A DNA stretch of 64,000 nucleotides from Hymenobacter wooponensis (GCF_004745865.1 NZ_SRKZ01000005.1:124001-188000), one strand, 5' to 3'; shown: positions 47,933 to 57,268, numbered from the stretch's first letter. Notes: generated by a model from the sequence alone, not told the origin. Made by a program: numbers and translations.

Positions 47933-49606
47933 CTACTGCTTTTTCACCCGCTCTAGCACTAGCTGGTTCATTGGGTTAGGGGTAAGGCCTTGCACGTTAT
48001 TTTGAGTTAACCGTACTACCTCATCATAGTAAAGCGCAATAACGGGGGCCTCATCCACGATGATGCGGTCCATCTGGCGGTAGAGGTCGTAGCGCTTTTC
48101 GGTGTTTTGCTCCAGTTTGGCTTGCTCGTAGAGCCGGTCGTAGGCCAGGTTCTTAAAGTGCGTTTTATTGGGGCCCGCCGGCGAGAAGTTCTTGCTGTAG
48201 AACAGGGCCAGGTAGTTTTCCGCGTCGGGGTAGTCTCCGAGCCAGCTCTTGGTGAAGAAGGCCGAGCTGCCGTTATCCACCATTTCCTGGTGAGCAGCGG
48301 CCTGGTTCACATCAATATCCACCTGAATGCCTACGTCGGCCCAGTTTTTCTGCAAGTACTCACACACCTCCTTGCGCTCTGCTACTGTGGCTAAGCGCAG
48401 ATGCAAGGGGTGGCTTATATCATACCCTGCCTGCTTTAGCAGCTGCCGGGCCTTAGCTGGCTGGTACGAGTAGCCCGGCACCAGCTTCTGACTATACGAC
48501 GGCAATGAAGCAGGTACAAACCCCGAAAGACCTGGCACGCCCACGTTGTTGAGGAAGTAGGCTAGTAGCTCGGGCTTGTTAAGAGCATAGTTCAGCGCCT
48601 GCCGCACGCGCTTATCCTGCAAGGCTTTACCCGCTTCAGCGTTATCGCCGCGCAAGCGGGCGGGATCCTGCTGGAGGCCTAGGTATTCGGTGTTCAGGTA
48701 GGGTACTTTCTGCAGTCGAAACTTACCCTGGAAGTCCTCGCGCACCGTTCCATCGGGGTACATGATTAGGTCGCGGGAGCCGGCCCGGATACCGCTCAGG
48801 AAGTCCAGCTTGCCCTGCATGAAGGTCAGGAACTCCGATTTCCGGTCCTGGATGAAGCTGATCTGCACGGCATCAAGGTAGGGCAGTTGCTTACCCTGCG
48901 CATCTTTGCGCCAATAGTTGGGGTTGCGGTGGTAGATGATAGCGTTGCCCTCATCCCACTCCTTGAAGATAAACGGCCCCGTCCCGACTGGGTGCTCCCG
49001 AAAATCCTTCCCGTATTTCTGCACGGCCTCCCGCGGCACCACGTAAGCATAGGGCATCGTCAGGATGCCCAGAAATGGAATAAACGGCTCCTTCAAATAC
49101 ACCCGTAGCGTGCTGTCGTTGGCGGCCACAAAGCAAGTATCCGACGGCTCCCCTTTCGCATCCTCCAGCACCTTACCCCGAAAAATCCAGCCGCCGGGGC
49201 TGGCCGTGGGGCCATCGAGCAGCCGCTTGAAGCTATACACGAAATCCTGGGCTACCACCGCACGCCCTTTACCCCCTGCAAACACCTCGGAGTCATGGAA
49301 GTGCACACCGGGGCGTAGCGTAAACGTGTACGTTTTGCCGTCGGGTGAGATGCTGTAGCGGCGGGCAATGGCGGGGCCGGGCTTGAGGCTGTCGTCCAGT
49401 TCTACCAAGCCATTGTAGAGCTGCGTAGCCGCCCAGATGTTAGCCTGCTTATTCGTGAAAGCAGGGTCCAGGGAAGTCAGCGCCTCGGGCTGGTTGTAGC
49501 GAAACACGCGCCGGGCATCCGTCGTTGGGCCGGTCTCGGAGCAGGCCGTTAGCAGAGGCAGCAGAACAAAAGCGAAACCGGCAGCACGCCGTGAAAACGG
49601 AAACAT
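47933..49606 (-). CDS. ABC transporter substrate-binding lipoprotein (peptide/SBP_bac_5)
   Basis: This 557-residue protein starts at MFPFSRRAAGFAFVLLP with lipobox LTAC (Cys22). It has the OppA/DppA-type fold: FRYNQPEALTSLDPAFTN, FTLRPGVHFHDSEVF and YNPAKARQLLKQAGYD-like YQPAKARQLLKQAGY. It captures oligopeptides or similar ligands for import. No permease or ATPase gene is adjacent, so it stands alone and relies on a transporter encoded elsewhere. It is divergent from the UPF0173 gene. Confidence 0.92.
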   Translation of the reverse strand: MFPFSRRAAGFAFVLLPLLTACSETGPTTDARRVFRYNQPEALTSLDPAFTNKQANIWAATQLYNGLVELDDSLKPGPAIARRYSISPDGKTYTFTLRPGVHFHDSEVFAGGKGRAVVAQDFVYSFKRLLDGPTASPGGWIFRGKVLEDAKGEPSDTCFVAANDSTLRVYLKEPFIPFLGILTMPYAYVVPREAVQKYGKDFREHPVGTGPFIFKEWDEGNAIIYHRNPNYWRKDAQGKQLPYLDAVQISFIQDRKSEFLTFMQGKLDFLSGIRAGSRDLIMYPDGTVREDFQGKFRLQKVPYLNTEYLGLQQDPARLRGDNAEAGKALQDKRVRQALNYALNKPELLAYFLNNVGVPGLSGFVPASLPSYSQKLVPGYSYQPAKARQLLKQAGYDISHPLHLRLATVAERKEVCEYLQKNWADVGIQVDIDVNQAAAHQEMVDNGSSAFFTKSWLGDYPDAENYLALFYSKNFSPAGPNKTHFKNLAYDRLYEQAKLEQNTEKRYDLYRQMDRIIVDEAPVIALYYDEVVRLTQNNVQGLTPNPMNQLVLERVKKQ

Positions 49607-49625
49607 GGGAACGACGAAACAGTGT

Positions 49626-49633
49626 ATATTTGC
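49626..49633 (+). promoter_or_regulatory. Candidate promoter -7 element (TATATTTG)
   Basis: TATATTTG matches TAnnTTTG, 60 bases before the UPF0173 ATG at 49693. A -33 TTG is not evident. Confidence 0.4.
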
Positions 49634-49692
49634 AAAGGTATCCCACAAGCCGGGTTTCCGGTTCAAGCGCCGCCGCGCGGCCTTCCTTCTCT

Positions 49693-50373
49693 ATGAATTT
49701 AACCTACTACGGTCATTCCTGCTTCCTACTTGAAGCCGGTGGCAGCAAAGTTCTCTTCGACCCCTTTATCCGCCCCAACCCGCTCGCTAAAGATGTGGAC
49801 GTGGACAAAATTGAGGCTGATTACATTCTGCTCAGCCATGGTCACGGCGACCACGTAGCTGATGTTGAAGAGATTGGCAAGCGTACCGGTGCAGAACTGG
49901 TAGGCATGGTTGAAACTGTAGGCTGGTTCGGGCCCAAGGGCTTAAACGCTACGTATGGCATGAACCTAGGCGGCACTATTACCTTGCCCTTCGGCAAAGT
50001 GAAGATGGTAGCAGCAGCGCACTCTAGCTCTATGCCCGACGGCTCATACGGTGGCCTAGCCGCTGGTTTTGTGGTAGAAACGGAAGGCAAAACCTTCTAC
50101 TTCGCCGGCGATACTGCCCTCACCTACGACATGAAACTGATTGGTGAGCGGTACAAGCTAAACTTCGCCATCCTGCCTATCGGTGACCATTATACCATGG
50201 GCATCGATGACGCGCTAGTAGCCGCCGAGTGGACGGGCGCTAGCAAAGTCATTGGCATGCACTTCGATACCTTCCCGCCGCTGGTTATCAACCACGACGA
50301 GGCCAAAGCCAAAGCAACGCAGGCTGGCAAAGAGCTGGTGCTGCTACGCGTTGGGGAAACCATTACTTTGTAA
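49693..50373 (+). CDS. Metal-dependent hydrolase, UPF0173 (metallo-beta-lactamase fold)
   Basis: This 226-residue protein starts at MNLTYYGHSCFLLEAGG. The metal site is seen in SHGHGDHVAD (residues 48-57), AAHSSSMPDG and YFAGDTALTYD. No signal peptide. It is an MBL-fold hydrolase of unknown substrate (UlaG-like). It is 103 bases upstream of parA on the same strand. Confidence 0.92.
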   Translation: MNLTYYGHSCFLLEAGGSKVLFDPFIRPNPLAKDVDVDKIEADYILLSHGHGDHVADVEEIGKRTGAELVGMVETVGWFGPKGLNATYGMNLGGTITLPFGKVKMVAAAHSSSMPDGSYGGLAAGFVVETEGKTFYFAGDTALTYDMKLIGERYKLNFAILPIGDHYTMGIDDALVAAEWTGASKVIGMHFDTFPPLVINHDEAKAKATQAGKELVLLRVGETITL

Positions 50374-50384
50374 AAAAGCTAACG

Positions 50385-50409
50385 GCGAATAGCCTTTTAG
50401 CCTATTCGC
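50385..50409 (+). terminator. Hairpin between UPF0173 and parA genes
   Basis: GCGAATAG and CTATTCGC form an 8 bp stem with a 9-base loop shortly after the UPF0173 stop. Downstream, AAGCTAACAGCT (50435-50446) and AGCTAACAGCTT (50457-50468) are near direct repeats before parA; their role is unknown. Confidence 0.45.
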
Positions 50410-50476
50410 TTACTACCTTTTGTACTCGCTACGAAAAGCTAACAGCTAAAACCAGTAGCTAACAGCTTCTACTCTC

Positions 50477-51292
50477 ATGGGAAAAATCATTGCGGTAGCC
50501 AATCAGAAGGGCGGGGTGGGCAAAACCACCTCCTCGATTAACCTCGCAGCCTCGTTGGCGGCGTTGGAGTATCGGACCCTGCTAGTTGACGCCGACCCGC
50601 AGGCCAACGCCACTTCCGGCGTGGGCTTCGACCCGAAAGACATCCAAAACAGCATCTACGAGTGCATGGTGGATGGCATCAACGCCCAGGATATCATCCT
50701 GAACACGCAGGTGCTCCCCCACCTCGATCTGATGCCTTCTCATATTGACCTAGTAGGTGCCGAGGTGGAGATGATCAACCTGCCCAACCGGGAGGAGAAG
50801 ATGAAAGACGCCCTGCGCCCCCTCGTGGACCAGTACGACTTCATCATCATCGACTGCTCACCCTCGCTAGGCCTGATTACGGTAAACGCCCTCACGGCTG
50901 CTCACTCTGTTATTGTACCGGTGCAGTGCGAGTACTTTGCATTGGAAGGTTTGGGTAAGCTGCTGAACACCATAAAGATCATTCAGAGCCGCCTCAATGA
51001 GGAACTGGAGATTGAGGGAATTCTGCTCACGATGTATGATGTGCGTCTGCGCCTCTCTAACCAAGTGGTAGAAGAAGTAAAGCTGCACTTCCAGCAGTTG
51101 GTATTCGATACCATCATCCCGCGCAACGTGAAGCTGTCGGAGTCGCCGAGTTTTGGCATTCCGGTGCTGTTGCACGATGCGGAGAGCAAAGGCAGCATCA
51201 GCTACCTGAACCTGGCCCGCGAGATTGTAGAGAAAAACATTGTCTCGGCGGACCCCGAGCAGGAGCAGCCCGCTGAAGATACAGCGGCATAG
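50477..51292 (+). CDS. parA: Chromosome partitioning ATPase ParA
   Basis: This 271-residue protein has the deviant Walker [11 protein letters not shown] (residues 11-20), DADPQANAT and [11 protein letters not shown], and belongs to the chromosomal ParA/Soj group. It drives origin segregation together with ParB-parS. parB follows after 201 bases, with a terminator-like hairpin and a split parS-like site between them. Confidence 0.96.
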   Translation: MGKIIAVANQKGGVGKTTSSINLAASLAALEYRTLLVDADPQANATSGVGFDPKDIQNSIYECMVDGINAQDIILNTQVLPHLDLMPSHIDLVGAEVEMINLPNREEKMKDALRPLVDQYDFIIIDCSPSLGLITVNALTAAHSVIVPVQCEYFALEGLGKLLNTIKIIQSRLNEELEIEGILLTMYDVRLRLSNQVVEEVKLHFQQLVFDTIIPRNVKLSESPSFGIPVLLHDAESKGSISYLNLAREIVEKNIVSADPEQEQPAEDTAA

Positions 51293-51332
51293 AGTGGCCT
51301 AGCAGGCCCTACGCCCTTAAAACGCATGATCT

Positions 51333-51370
51333 GAAAGACGGCTGGTAACTTAAGTTGCTGGCCGTCTTTC
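51333..51370 (+). terminator. Terminator-like hairpin after parA
   Basis: GAAAGACGGCTGGTAACTT pairs with AAGTTGCTGGCCGTCTTTC with two G-U wobbles, and TTTTTA follows. It implies that parB has its own promoter. Confidence 0.8.
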
Positions 51371-51381
51371 TTTTTACAGCA

Positions 51382-51409
51382 TGTTCCACGTTTTTAATAA
51401 CGTGGAACA
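51382..51409. promoter_or_regulatory. Split parS-like inverted repeat
   Basis: TGTTCCACGTT (51382-51392) and AACGTGGAACA (51399-51409) are perfect inverted arms with 6 AT bases between. Each arm starts with a complete parS half-site (TGTTCCAC / GTGGAACA; the contiguous form is TGTTCCACGTGGAACA, as in Pseudomonas), here separated by 12 bases. It lies directly before parB and may bind ParB for autoregulation or nucleation (inference); a plain hairpin is the alternative. Confidence 0.5.
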
Positions 51410-51439
51410 AAAATATCCGGGTCATCCCGGCCGTTTGTG

Positions 51440-51447
51440 TATTTTTG
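51440..51447 (+). promoter_or_regulatory. Candidate parB promoter -7 element (TATTTTTG)
   Basis: TATTTTTG matches TAnnTTTG, 46 bases before the parB ATG and 30 bases after the parS-like repeat, so ParB bound there could block or shape this promoter (inference). Confidence 0.45.
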
Positions 51448-51493
51448 AATCCCGCTCTCGTCTGCCACTACTAGGCGAGGGCTGATTGTAGGT

Positions 51494-52450
51494 ATGTCAG
51501 AGAAGAACGAAGATAAAGCTACGCCGGCAGCGGCTTCCGCAGCGGCCAAACGCAAAATTGGTGGCCTAGGCCGGGGGCTTAATGCCCTGATTGAGGGCAG
51601 CTACGAGAAGAAAAGCGAGCGGTTAGGCCTAGTGCCTCACCCCGTTAATTCCGTAGGCCTGATTGCCGTAAACCAGATTGAGGCCAATCCTTACCAGCCC
51701 CGGACGCACTTCGATCAGCAGGCCCTCCAGGACCTAGCCGAGAGCATTAAGGTGCAGGGCATAATTCAGCCCGTGACGGTGCGCCAGATGGGCACCAACG
51801 TCTATCAACTGATTTCGGGGGAACGTCGTCTGCAGGCTTCTAAACTAGCCGGCCTCGATGCCATTCCGGCGTACATCCGCAAGGCCGATGACCAGCAGAT
51901 GCTGGAAATGGCCCTGATTGAGAACATTCAACGGGAAAACCTCAACGCTATTGAAATTGCCCTGAGCTACCAGCGGTTGGTGAGCGAGTGCAACCTCAAG
52001 CAAGAGGAGCTTGGCGACCGAGTGGGCAAGAATCGCTCGACGGTTACCAACTACCTGCGCCTGCTCAAGCTGCCACCCGACATTCAAATTGGTCTGCGCG
52101 ACAATGTCATCAGCATGGGCCACGCCCGCGCCCTGGTGAACGTTGAAGACATGGAGCAGCAGCTAGGCCTGTTCCGCCGCATCGTGGCCGAAGACTTGTC
52201 GGTGCGCCGCGTAGAGCAGCTGGTGCGTACAGGCAGCTCGGCTCCTGTTGAAGGTGAGAAAAAAGCCTCACAACTTGCCGAGCCAGTGGTACCAGCCGCC
52301 GAGCTGCGCCGCACAGAGCGCCACTTAACAGAGCGCTTCGGCAGCCGCGTGCTGGTGAAGCCTGGCCCCCAAGGTCGCGGCGAAATCAAAATTGCCTTCG
52401 ACTCAGTAGAGGATATGCAGCGCATTCTGCATATTCTGCAGCCAGCCTAA
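51494..52450 (+). CDS. parB: Chromosome partitioning protein ParB
   Basis: This 318-residue protein has the ParB/Spo0J CTPase domain (PYQPRTHFD, SGERRLQASKLAG, IENIQRENLNAIE), a helix-turn-helix region (EELGDRVGKNRSTVTNYLRLL) and a C-terminal dimerisation part (LTERFGSRVLVKPGPQGRGEI). It loads on parS as a CTP-dependent clamp, by family knowledge. It is followed 12 bases later by the first DUF5683 gene. Confidence 0.96.
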   Translation: MSEKNEDKATPAAASAAAKRKIGGLGRGLNALIEGSYEKKSERLGLVPHPVNSVGLIAVNQIEANPYQPRTHFDQQALQDLAESIKVQGIIQPVTVRQMGTNVYQLISGERRLQASKLAGLDAIPAYIRKADDQQMLEMALIENIQRENLNAIEIALSYQRLVSECNLKQEELGDRVGKNRSTVTNYLRLLKLPPDIQIGLRDNVISMGHARALVNVEDMEQQLGLFRRIVAEDLSVRRVEQLVRTGSSAPVEGEKKASQLAEPVVPAAELRRTERHLTERFGSRVLVKPGPQGRGEIKIAFDSVEDMQRILHILQPA

Positions 52451-52462
52451 CCTTCTCCTGCT

Positions 52463-53077
52463 ATGCCTGGGCTTTCAGACGCAGTAGCTCCCCTCCTGCT
52501 GTTGGTGGCGCTGCCGCTAGCCCACATGGCGCACGCTCAGGCACCGGCTGCTACGGCAGTGGCAACCGAGAAAGTGGCTTGGTGGTCCGTTACTCGTCCG
52601 CAGAAAGCCGGGATATTTTCAGCTTTACTGCCGGGTGCTGGTCAGGTGTACAATGGGCAAGCGTGGAAAGTACCTCTGGTTTGTGGGGCCTTAGCGGGCT
52701 CTGTGTATGCGGAGGTGCACTACTGGCAGCTGTACAAAGAGTACAAAGCGGGGAAGGATGCGAGAGAGCAGTTTGCTCGAGGCAACACCTCTGCGGTTGA
52801 CCGGGGCCCTCGCTCCAGTAAAGAGCCCAGCAATGCAGCTCAGCTCTACCGCCTCAATTCCTACCGTACTTCGCGTGATATCTGGCTAGGCCTGAATGCA
52901 GTAGTATATGGACTGCAAATTCTGGATGCTGTCACAATTGCGCACCTGCACGACTTCGACATCAGCGAGAATTTGGCCATGCACTGGCAACCAACTGCGC
53001 TGCCAGTGGCCTCTTCTGGGTGGGCACCTGGCCTACGGGTAGCCCTGACTGTCCGCTCTTCTAATCGTTCGTTCTAA
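52463..53077 (+). CDS. DUF5683-family exported protein, copy 1
   Basis: This 204-residue protein has an N-terminal hydrophobic signal (ending HMAHAQ) and the DUF5683 core: SVTRPQKAGIFSALLPGAGQ and VYNGQAWKVPLV, then a membrane-like segment and DIWLGLNAVVYGLQILDAV. Function unknown. It sits 12 bases after parB and 12 bases before a second copy, so all are probably co-transcribed. Confidence 0.88.
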   Translation: MPGLSDAVAPLLLLVALPLAHMAHAQAPAATAVATEKVAWWSVTRPQKAGIFSALLPGAGQVYNGQAWKVPLVCGALAGSVYAEVHYWQLYKEYKAGKDAREQFARGNTSAVDRGPRSSKEPSNAAQLYRLNSYRTSRDIWLGLNAVVYGLQILDAVTIAHLHDFDISENLAMHWQPTALPVASSGWAPGLRVALTVRSSNRSF

Positions 53078-53089
53078 TCTACGCCTCAC

Positions 53090-53749
53090 ATGCCCCTCAC
53101 ATTTCAGCCTCGTGTGCTGCTCGTTTGGCTGGTTACCCTTGTGATGGCTTTAAGCTGCCTGACAGGACATGCGCAAACCGTTACAACTGGCCCTGACTCC
53201 GCTCGCGTGTCTACTCCGGATGTGAACGACTCATTGCGCCGCACCGAGAAGCTCTTTGGCTGGCGCGTGACACGACCGCAAAAGGCAGCACTCTTGGCCT
53301 TGGCGCTCCCGGGTTCAGGTCAGATATATAACCGCCAATACTGGAAGCTGCCCCTCGTATATGGTGGCCTAGGTGGTGTAGGCTACTTATTAGTAGCCTA
53401 CCAGTCACGCTACAAAGAGTACGTAAAAGGTAAAAAGCAATTTATCGCCGCTCAGAATGCTGGCACACCAATCACTGTTGCTCAACTTTCTGGTTCACGA
53501 GTAAACCAGGAAGGCACTATCACCAACGTACAACGAGGTATCGTTTTCTACCGTCGTAACCGCGACACATTCATTGCCTACACCGCGCTCGTGTACGGCG
53601 TTACGATTCTGGATGCGCTGGTTGCCGCCCACCTACGCGACTTCGACATCAGTGAAGACTTGAGCATGCGCTTCGATCCAGCTATTCTGCCATCGTCTTC
53701 CTTTAAGCAGCCGGCTACTGGCCTAGCGCTGACCTTTACCCTAAAATAA
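53090..53749 (+). CDS. DUF5683-family exported protein, copy 2
   Basis: This 219-residue protein has a signal peptide (ending TGHAQ) and the same core as its neighbour: RVTRPQKAALLALALPGSGQ and IYNRQYWKLPLVYGGLGG. Both copies end with HLxDFDISEDL/ENL and a short beta-like tail. The pair arose by tandem duplication. DapB follows 15 bases later. Confidence 0.88.
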   Translation: MPLTFQPRVLLVWLVTLVMALSCLTGHAQTVTTGPDSARVSTPDVNDSLRRTEKLFGWRVTRPQKAALLALALPGSGQIYNRQYWKLPLVYGGLGGVGYLLVAYQSRYKEYVKGKKQFIAAQNAGTPITVAQLSGSRVNQEGTITNVQRGIVFYRRNRDTFIAYTALVYGVTILDALVAAHLRDFDISEDLSMRFDPAILPSSSFKQPATGLALTFTLK

Positions 53750-53764
53750 CTCCCCCTTTCTCGA

Positions 53765-54484
53765 ATGAAGCTTCTCCTGATCGGCTACGGCAAAATGGGC
53801 CGTGCCATCGAGGCCCAGGCTATAGCCCGGGGCCACCAGATTGTTGGTATTGTAGACCCTGCGCACCCCAACGTACATATCACTGACTTCACGGCCGCAA
53901 CGGCCGATGCAGCCATCGAATTCACCCACCCCGACGCGGCCTTCCAGAATGTGCAGGCGTGTTTGCGGCAGGGCATTCCTGTGGTGTGCGGCTCTACAGG
54001 TTGGCTTCATCATTTCCCTGAAGCGAAAGTCCTGAGCCAGCAGACGGAGACGCCGCTTTTTTATGCATCCAACTACAGCGTGGGCGTAAACTTGTTCTTC
54101 CACTTCAACGAGTACATAGCCGCCAAAATGCACCAGTTTGGCGGGTACGATGTGCAAGTGCGCGAAATTCACCACACGCAGAAAGTAGATCAGCCCAGCG
54201 GCACCGCCCTAACCACGGCCGAAGGCATTCTGCGCCACTTCCCGAACAAAACCACCTGGCGCAACGAGGCCACCCAGGACCCGCAAGAATTGGCTATTAT
54301 CTCGGAGCGGGAGGGCGCTGTAGTAGGCACGCACATCGTTACCTATACCTCCCCGGCCGACACCATTGAGCTGAAGCACGAGGCACACTCCCGCGACGGA
54401 TTTGTGCAAGGGGCCCTGCTAGCCGCTGAGTGGCTGCCGGGCCGCCAAGGTGTATTCGGCATGAAGGATTTGCTAGGCCTGTAA
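53765..54484 (+). CDS. dapB: 4-hydroxy-tetrahydrodipicolinate reductase
   Basis: This 239-residue protein has the N-terminal nucleotide motif LIGYGKMGRAIE, CGSTGWLHHFPE, NYSVGVNLFF and the catalytic REIHHTQKVDQPSGTAL. It makes tetrahydrodipicolinate for lysine and cell-wall diaminopimelate. It sits in the parAB-DUF5683-dapB-lepB chain. Confidence 0.96.
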   Translation: MKLLLIGYGKMGRAIEAQAIARGHQIVGIVDPAHPNVHITDFTAATADAAIEFTHPDAAFQNVQACLRQGIPVVCGSTGWLHHFPEAKVLSQQTETPLFYASNYSVGVNLFFHFNEYIAAKMHQFGGYDVQVREIHHTQKVDQPSGTALTTAEGILRHFPNKTTWRNEATQDPQELAIISEREGAVVGTHIVTYTSPADTIELKHEAHSRDGFVQGALLAAEWLPGRQGVFGMKDLLGL

Positions 54485-54522
54485 GTAGGAGTGTAAAGTG
54501 TTGCCCGTAAGTAAAGTTGGCC

Positions 54523-54559
54523 CTCTAGTGGCCTAGTAGTGTCTGCTAGGCCACTAGAG
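54523..54559 (+). terminator. Hairpin after dapB built from the CTAGGCC word
   Basis: CTCTAGTGGCCTAG and CTAGGCCACTAGAG form a perfect 14 bp stem with a 9-base loop. There is no T-run. Both arms contain the iterated TGGCCTAG/CTAGGCCA word, so word and hairpin coincide here. Confidence 0.55.
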
Positions 54560-54696
54560 CACAGCAAACCTATTTGGGCGCTGCCTTACAATTTCACTAC
54601 TTCATTATCTTCATTGCATTATTTCGCATCTTCCGGCGTTGATAGCTGGAAGCAGCCGGCATGTGCCGGTTGTCGTTCTTTCTGGCCCTGAATACT

Positions 54697-55917
54697 ATGG
54701 CTGTACAATCCTGGGAGAAATACCTCGAGAAAAATAAACCTGCTCCGGCACCTGTTACCACCAATGGCAAGCCCAAGAAGCAGAAAGGCGCTTTCCGGGA
54801 GTGGGGCGATGCTATTCTGTTTGCGGTAGTCGCCGCAACGCTTATTCGCTGGGCTACCTTCGAAGCTTACACTATCCCCACGCCATCCATGGAGCACTCG
54901 TTGCTGGTGGGTGACTATTTGTTCGTGAGCAAGCTGCATTACGGCCCACGCACCCCGCAAACGCCCCTGCAAGTGCCACTCACGCACCAAACCATTTGGG
55001 GTACTAACATCAAGAGCTATTCCGAAGCTATTCAGCTGACCAGCCACCGCCTGCCAGGTTTCTCCTCGGTGAAAAACAACGACGTGGTGGTGTTTAACGT
55101 GCCCACTGAAGCTGAGCACCCTGCCGACCTGCGCACCAATTATATCAAGCGTTGCATTGGCATTCCTGGCGACGTCCTGTCCATCGTGAATGGGCAAGTA
55201 GCAGTGAACGGTAAGCCCGCCAAGAACTATCCGGAGATGCAGAGCAGCTACTTTTTGCAAGTGCCGCAGTATACGGATGACATCATAGGCGACTTTAAGA
55301 AGTATGGTGTAGTTAACTACGACGATACTGAAGCAGGTATGCCGTTTGGTGGTGTTCACCCCACGTATGGCCCCGGCTATCAAGTAAACATGACGCCCGC
55401 CGCGGTGGCTTTTTTCAAGCAGCAGCCTTACGTGAAAGGCGTTATCGACTTAAAAACGCCCGCTGGTCAACCTGAGCCGGGGCAGCAGGTGTTTCCGAAT
55501 AACCCTGATGCTCCTTATAGCCAGCCGCTAGCTAACCCGCCCTTCCCCACTTGGAACAAGGACAACTACGGCCCACTCCAGATTCCTAAGAAAGGCCAGA
55601 CGGTGCAGCTCACGCCACAGAACACTCCGCTGTATCAGAAGATCATTCTGCGCTATGAGCACAATGAAGGCATGGTGCTCGATGTGAACGGGACTATTAC
55701 CCAAAACGGTCAGCCGCTCAAGAGCTATACCTTCAAGCAGGATTACTACTTCATGATGGGCGACAACCGCCACAACTCTCTTGACTCGCGCTTCTGGGGC
55801 TTCGTGCCCGAGGACCACATTGTGGGCAAGGCGGTGCTTATTTGGCTTTCAGTTGACCCGCATGCCTCTTTCCTGCACAAGATTCGCTGGAACCGTTTGT
55901 TCAACCTGGTTGACTAA
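54697..55917 (+). CDS. lepB: Signal peptidase I
   Basis: This 406-residue protein starts at [16 protein letters not shown] membrane segment (about residues 37-52) is followed by the catalytic Ser64 in [10 protein letters not shown] and Lys151 in [11 protein letters not shown]; the C-terminal box [15 protein letters not shown] is intact. It is longer than E. coli LepB (324 residues), with an insert of about 100 residues at about 170-290 between the catalytic boxes. It cleaves Sec signal peptides at the outer face of the inner membrane. Confidence 0.95.
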   Translation: MAVQSWEKYLEKNKPAPAPVTTNGKPKKQKGAFREWGDAILFAVVAATLIRWATFEAYTIPTPSMEHSLLVGDYLFVSKLHYGPRTPQTPLQVPLTHQTIWGTNIKSYSEAIQLTSHRLPGFSSVKNNDVVVFNVPTEAEHPADLRTNYIKRCIGIPGDVLSIVNGQVAVNGKPAKNYPEMQSSYFLQVPQYTDDIIGDFKKYGVVNYDDTEAGMPFGGVHPTYGPGYQVNMTPAAVAFFKQQPYVKGVIDLKTPAGQPEPGQQVFPNNPDAPYSQPLANPPFPTWNKDNYGPLQIPKKGQTVQLTPQNTPLYQKIILRYEHNEGMVLDVNGTITQNGQPLKSYTFKQDYYFMMGDNRHNSLDSRFWGFVPEDHIVGKAVLIWLSVDPHASFLHKIRWNRLFNLVD

Positions 55918-55979
55918 CGCCTAGAGTTGTCGCAAGACGCGCGGTACTGTACCGGTTGCATTATTGCTTAATTAATAAA

Positions 55980-56010
55980 AAGAGCCGTTATCCTCTGGAT
56001 AACGGCTCTT
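55980..56010. terminator. Terminator between lepB and ung
   Basis: AAGAGCCGTTATCC and GGATAACGGCTCTT form a perfect 14 bp stem with a 3-base loop. It lies between convergent genes and has an A-run on its left side, so it would serve the minus strand well and the plus strand partly. Confidence 0.8.
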
Positions 56011-56076
56011 CTGCTTTATCAGGATGGATGGTGAAAGCCCTAGTACAAACCATCAACAAACGGCTCAATCCAAGAT

Positions 56077-56742
56077 CTACCAGTTGATTGGAGCTAGGCC
56101 ATTCTTTTCTAAATAGGCATTAGTTTGGCTGAAGGGCTTGGACCCGAAGAAGCCACGGTCGGCGGCATAGGGTGAAGGATGGGCAGCTTTGAGCACCAAA
56201 TGCTTACGGGCATCAATGATTTCACCTTTTTTTTGAGCGTACGCGCCCCAGAGGATGAATACTACGTGCTCCTTCTCCTCTGATATTTTCTGAATAACCG
56301 CGTCAGTGAATTGCTCCCAGCCTTTCTTCTGGTGGCTGCCCGGTTCGCCACCGCGTACCGTGAGCGTGGCGTTCAGCAGCAGTACCCCTTGCTCGGCCCA
56401 GCGGTCGAGGTTGCCATTGGGGGCCGGTGGTGTTTCTGGCAGGTCGCTCTGCAGCTCCTTGAAAATATTCTGGAGTGATGGAGGTGTCCGTACGCCTTCG
56501 GCAACTGAAAAACTTAAGCCGTGCGCCTGCCCTTTGCCGTGGTATGGGTCCTGGCCTAGAATAACCACCTTCACTTTATCAAACGGGCAGGCATCGAAAG
56601 CGTGAAAAATAAGCGGGCCCGGCGGGTACACTGTGGCCGTGGCATATTCACCCTTCACGAAGGCAATCAGGTGCTGAAAATACGGTTTTTCGAACTCGGC
56701 ATGGAGTACGTTGCGCCAGCTTTCTTCTATCTTTACAGACAT
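56077..56742 (-). CDS. ung: Uracil-DNA glycosylase
   Basis: This 221-residue protein shows the family A motifs VVILGQDPYHGKGQAHGLSF (Asp65, His68) and AAHPSPYAADRGFFG, with WAEQGVLLLNATLTVR between. It removes uracil from DNA in base-excision repair. Length is normal. Confidence 0.96.
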   Translation of the reverse strand: MSVKIEESWRNVLHAEFEKPYFQHLIAFVKGEYATATVYPPGPLIFHAFDACPFDKVKVVILGQDPYHGKGQAHGLSFSVAEGVRTPPSLQNIFKELQSDLPETPPAPNGNLDRWAEQGVLLLNATLTVRGGEPGSHQKKGWEQFTDAVIQKISEEKEHVVFILWGAYAQKKGEIIDARKHLVLKAAHPSPYAADRGFFGSKPFSQTNAYLEKNGLAPINW

Positions 56743-56854
56743 ACAGGAGTATATTATTTTGCGGTTGGCTAAGCCTTTTGGTGTCCCGGCTGCGTAGATA
56801 AACCAAATTCCTCATACGGCTGTTAGCTTTCTCCCACCCCGGACCTCAGGAGCC

Positions 56855-57241
56855 ATGAATACGACCACAACACAGGGTGTCACCGTTAGCGTAACCACCA
56901 ATTACCTGCCCGACTATTCGAGCCCAGGTCAGGAGCATTACGTTTTCGCCTATAAAATTGATATCCGCAACGACAGCGAATTTACCGTCAAGCTGCTGCG
57001 CCGCCATTGGTATATCTATGATGCCAATGGTGCTGTGCGCGAAGTAGAAGGCGAAGGCGTAGTAGGCCAGCAACCCGTGCTAGAGCCCGGCGAGTCGCAC
57101 CAATATGTTTCCGGCTGTAATCTTAAGTCGGGCCTTGGCAAGATGCGGGGTTCCTATCAGATGGAGCGCCTGATGGATGGCAGCGAGTTTGCCGTTGAAA
57201 TCCCCGAATTCACGCTTGTGGTACCGTACCGCTTGAACTAA
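56855..57241 (+). CDS. apaG: ApaG-family protein
   Basis: This 128-residue protein is a fibronectin-like ApaG domain (HYVFAYKIDIRNDSEFTVKL, EGVVGQQPVLEPGESHQY, GSYQMERLMDGSEFAVEIP). It is annotated in other bacteria as linked to Co2+/Mg2+ efflux or polyphosphate, but the exact role is unclear. It lies divergent from ung. Confidence 0.94.
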   Translation: MNTTTTQGVTVSVTTNYLPDYSSPGQEHYVFAYKIDIRNDSEFTVKLLRRHWYIYDANGAVREVEGEGVVGQQPVLEPGESHQYVSGCNLKSGLGKMRGSYQMERLMDGSEFAVEIPEFTLVVPYRLN

Positions 57242-57268
57242 GTTTCTCTTGCCTGAGGCAAGCAGTTG

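Noticed and set aside
52463-53749. Possible frameshifted single DUF5683 gene
   Set aside because: Each copy has its own signal peptide, complete core and stop, so they are two genes.
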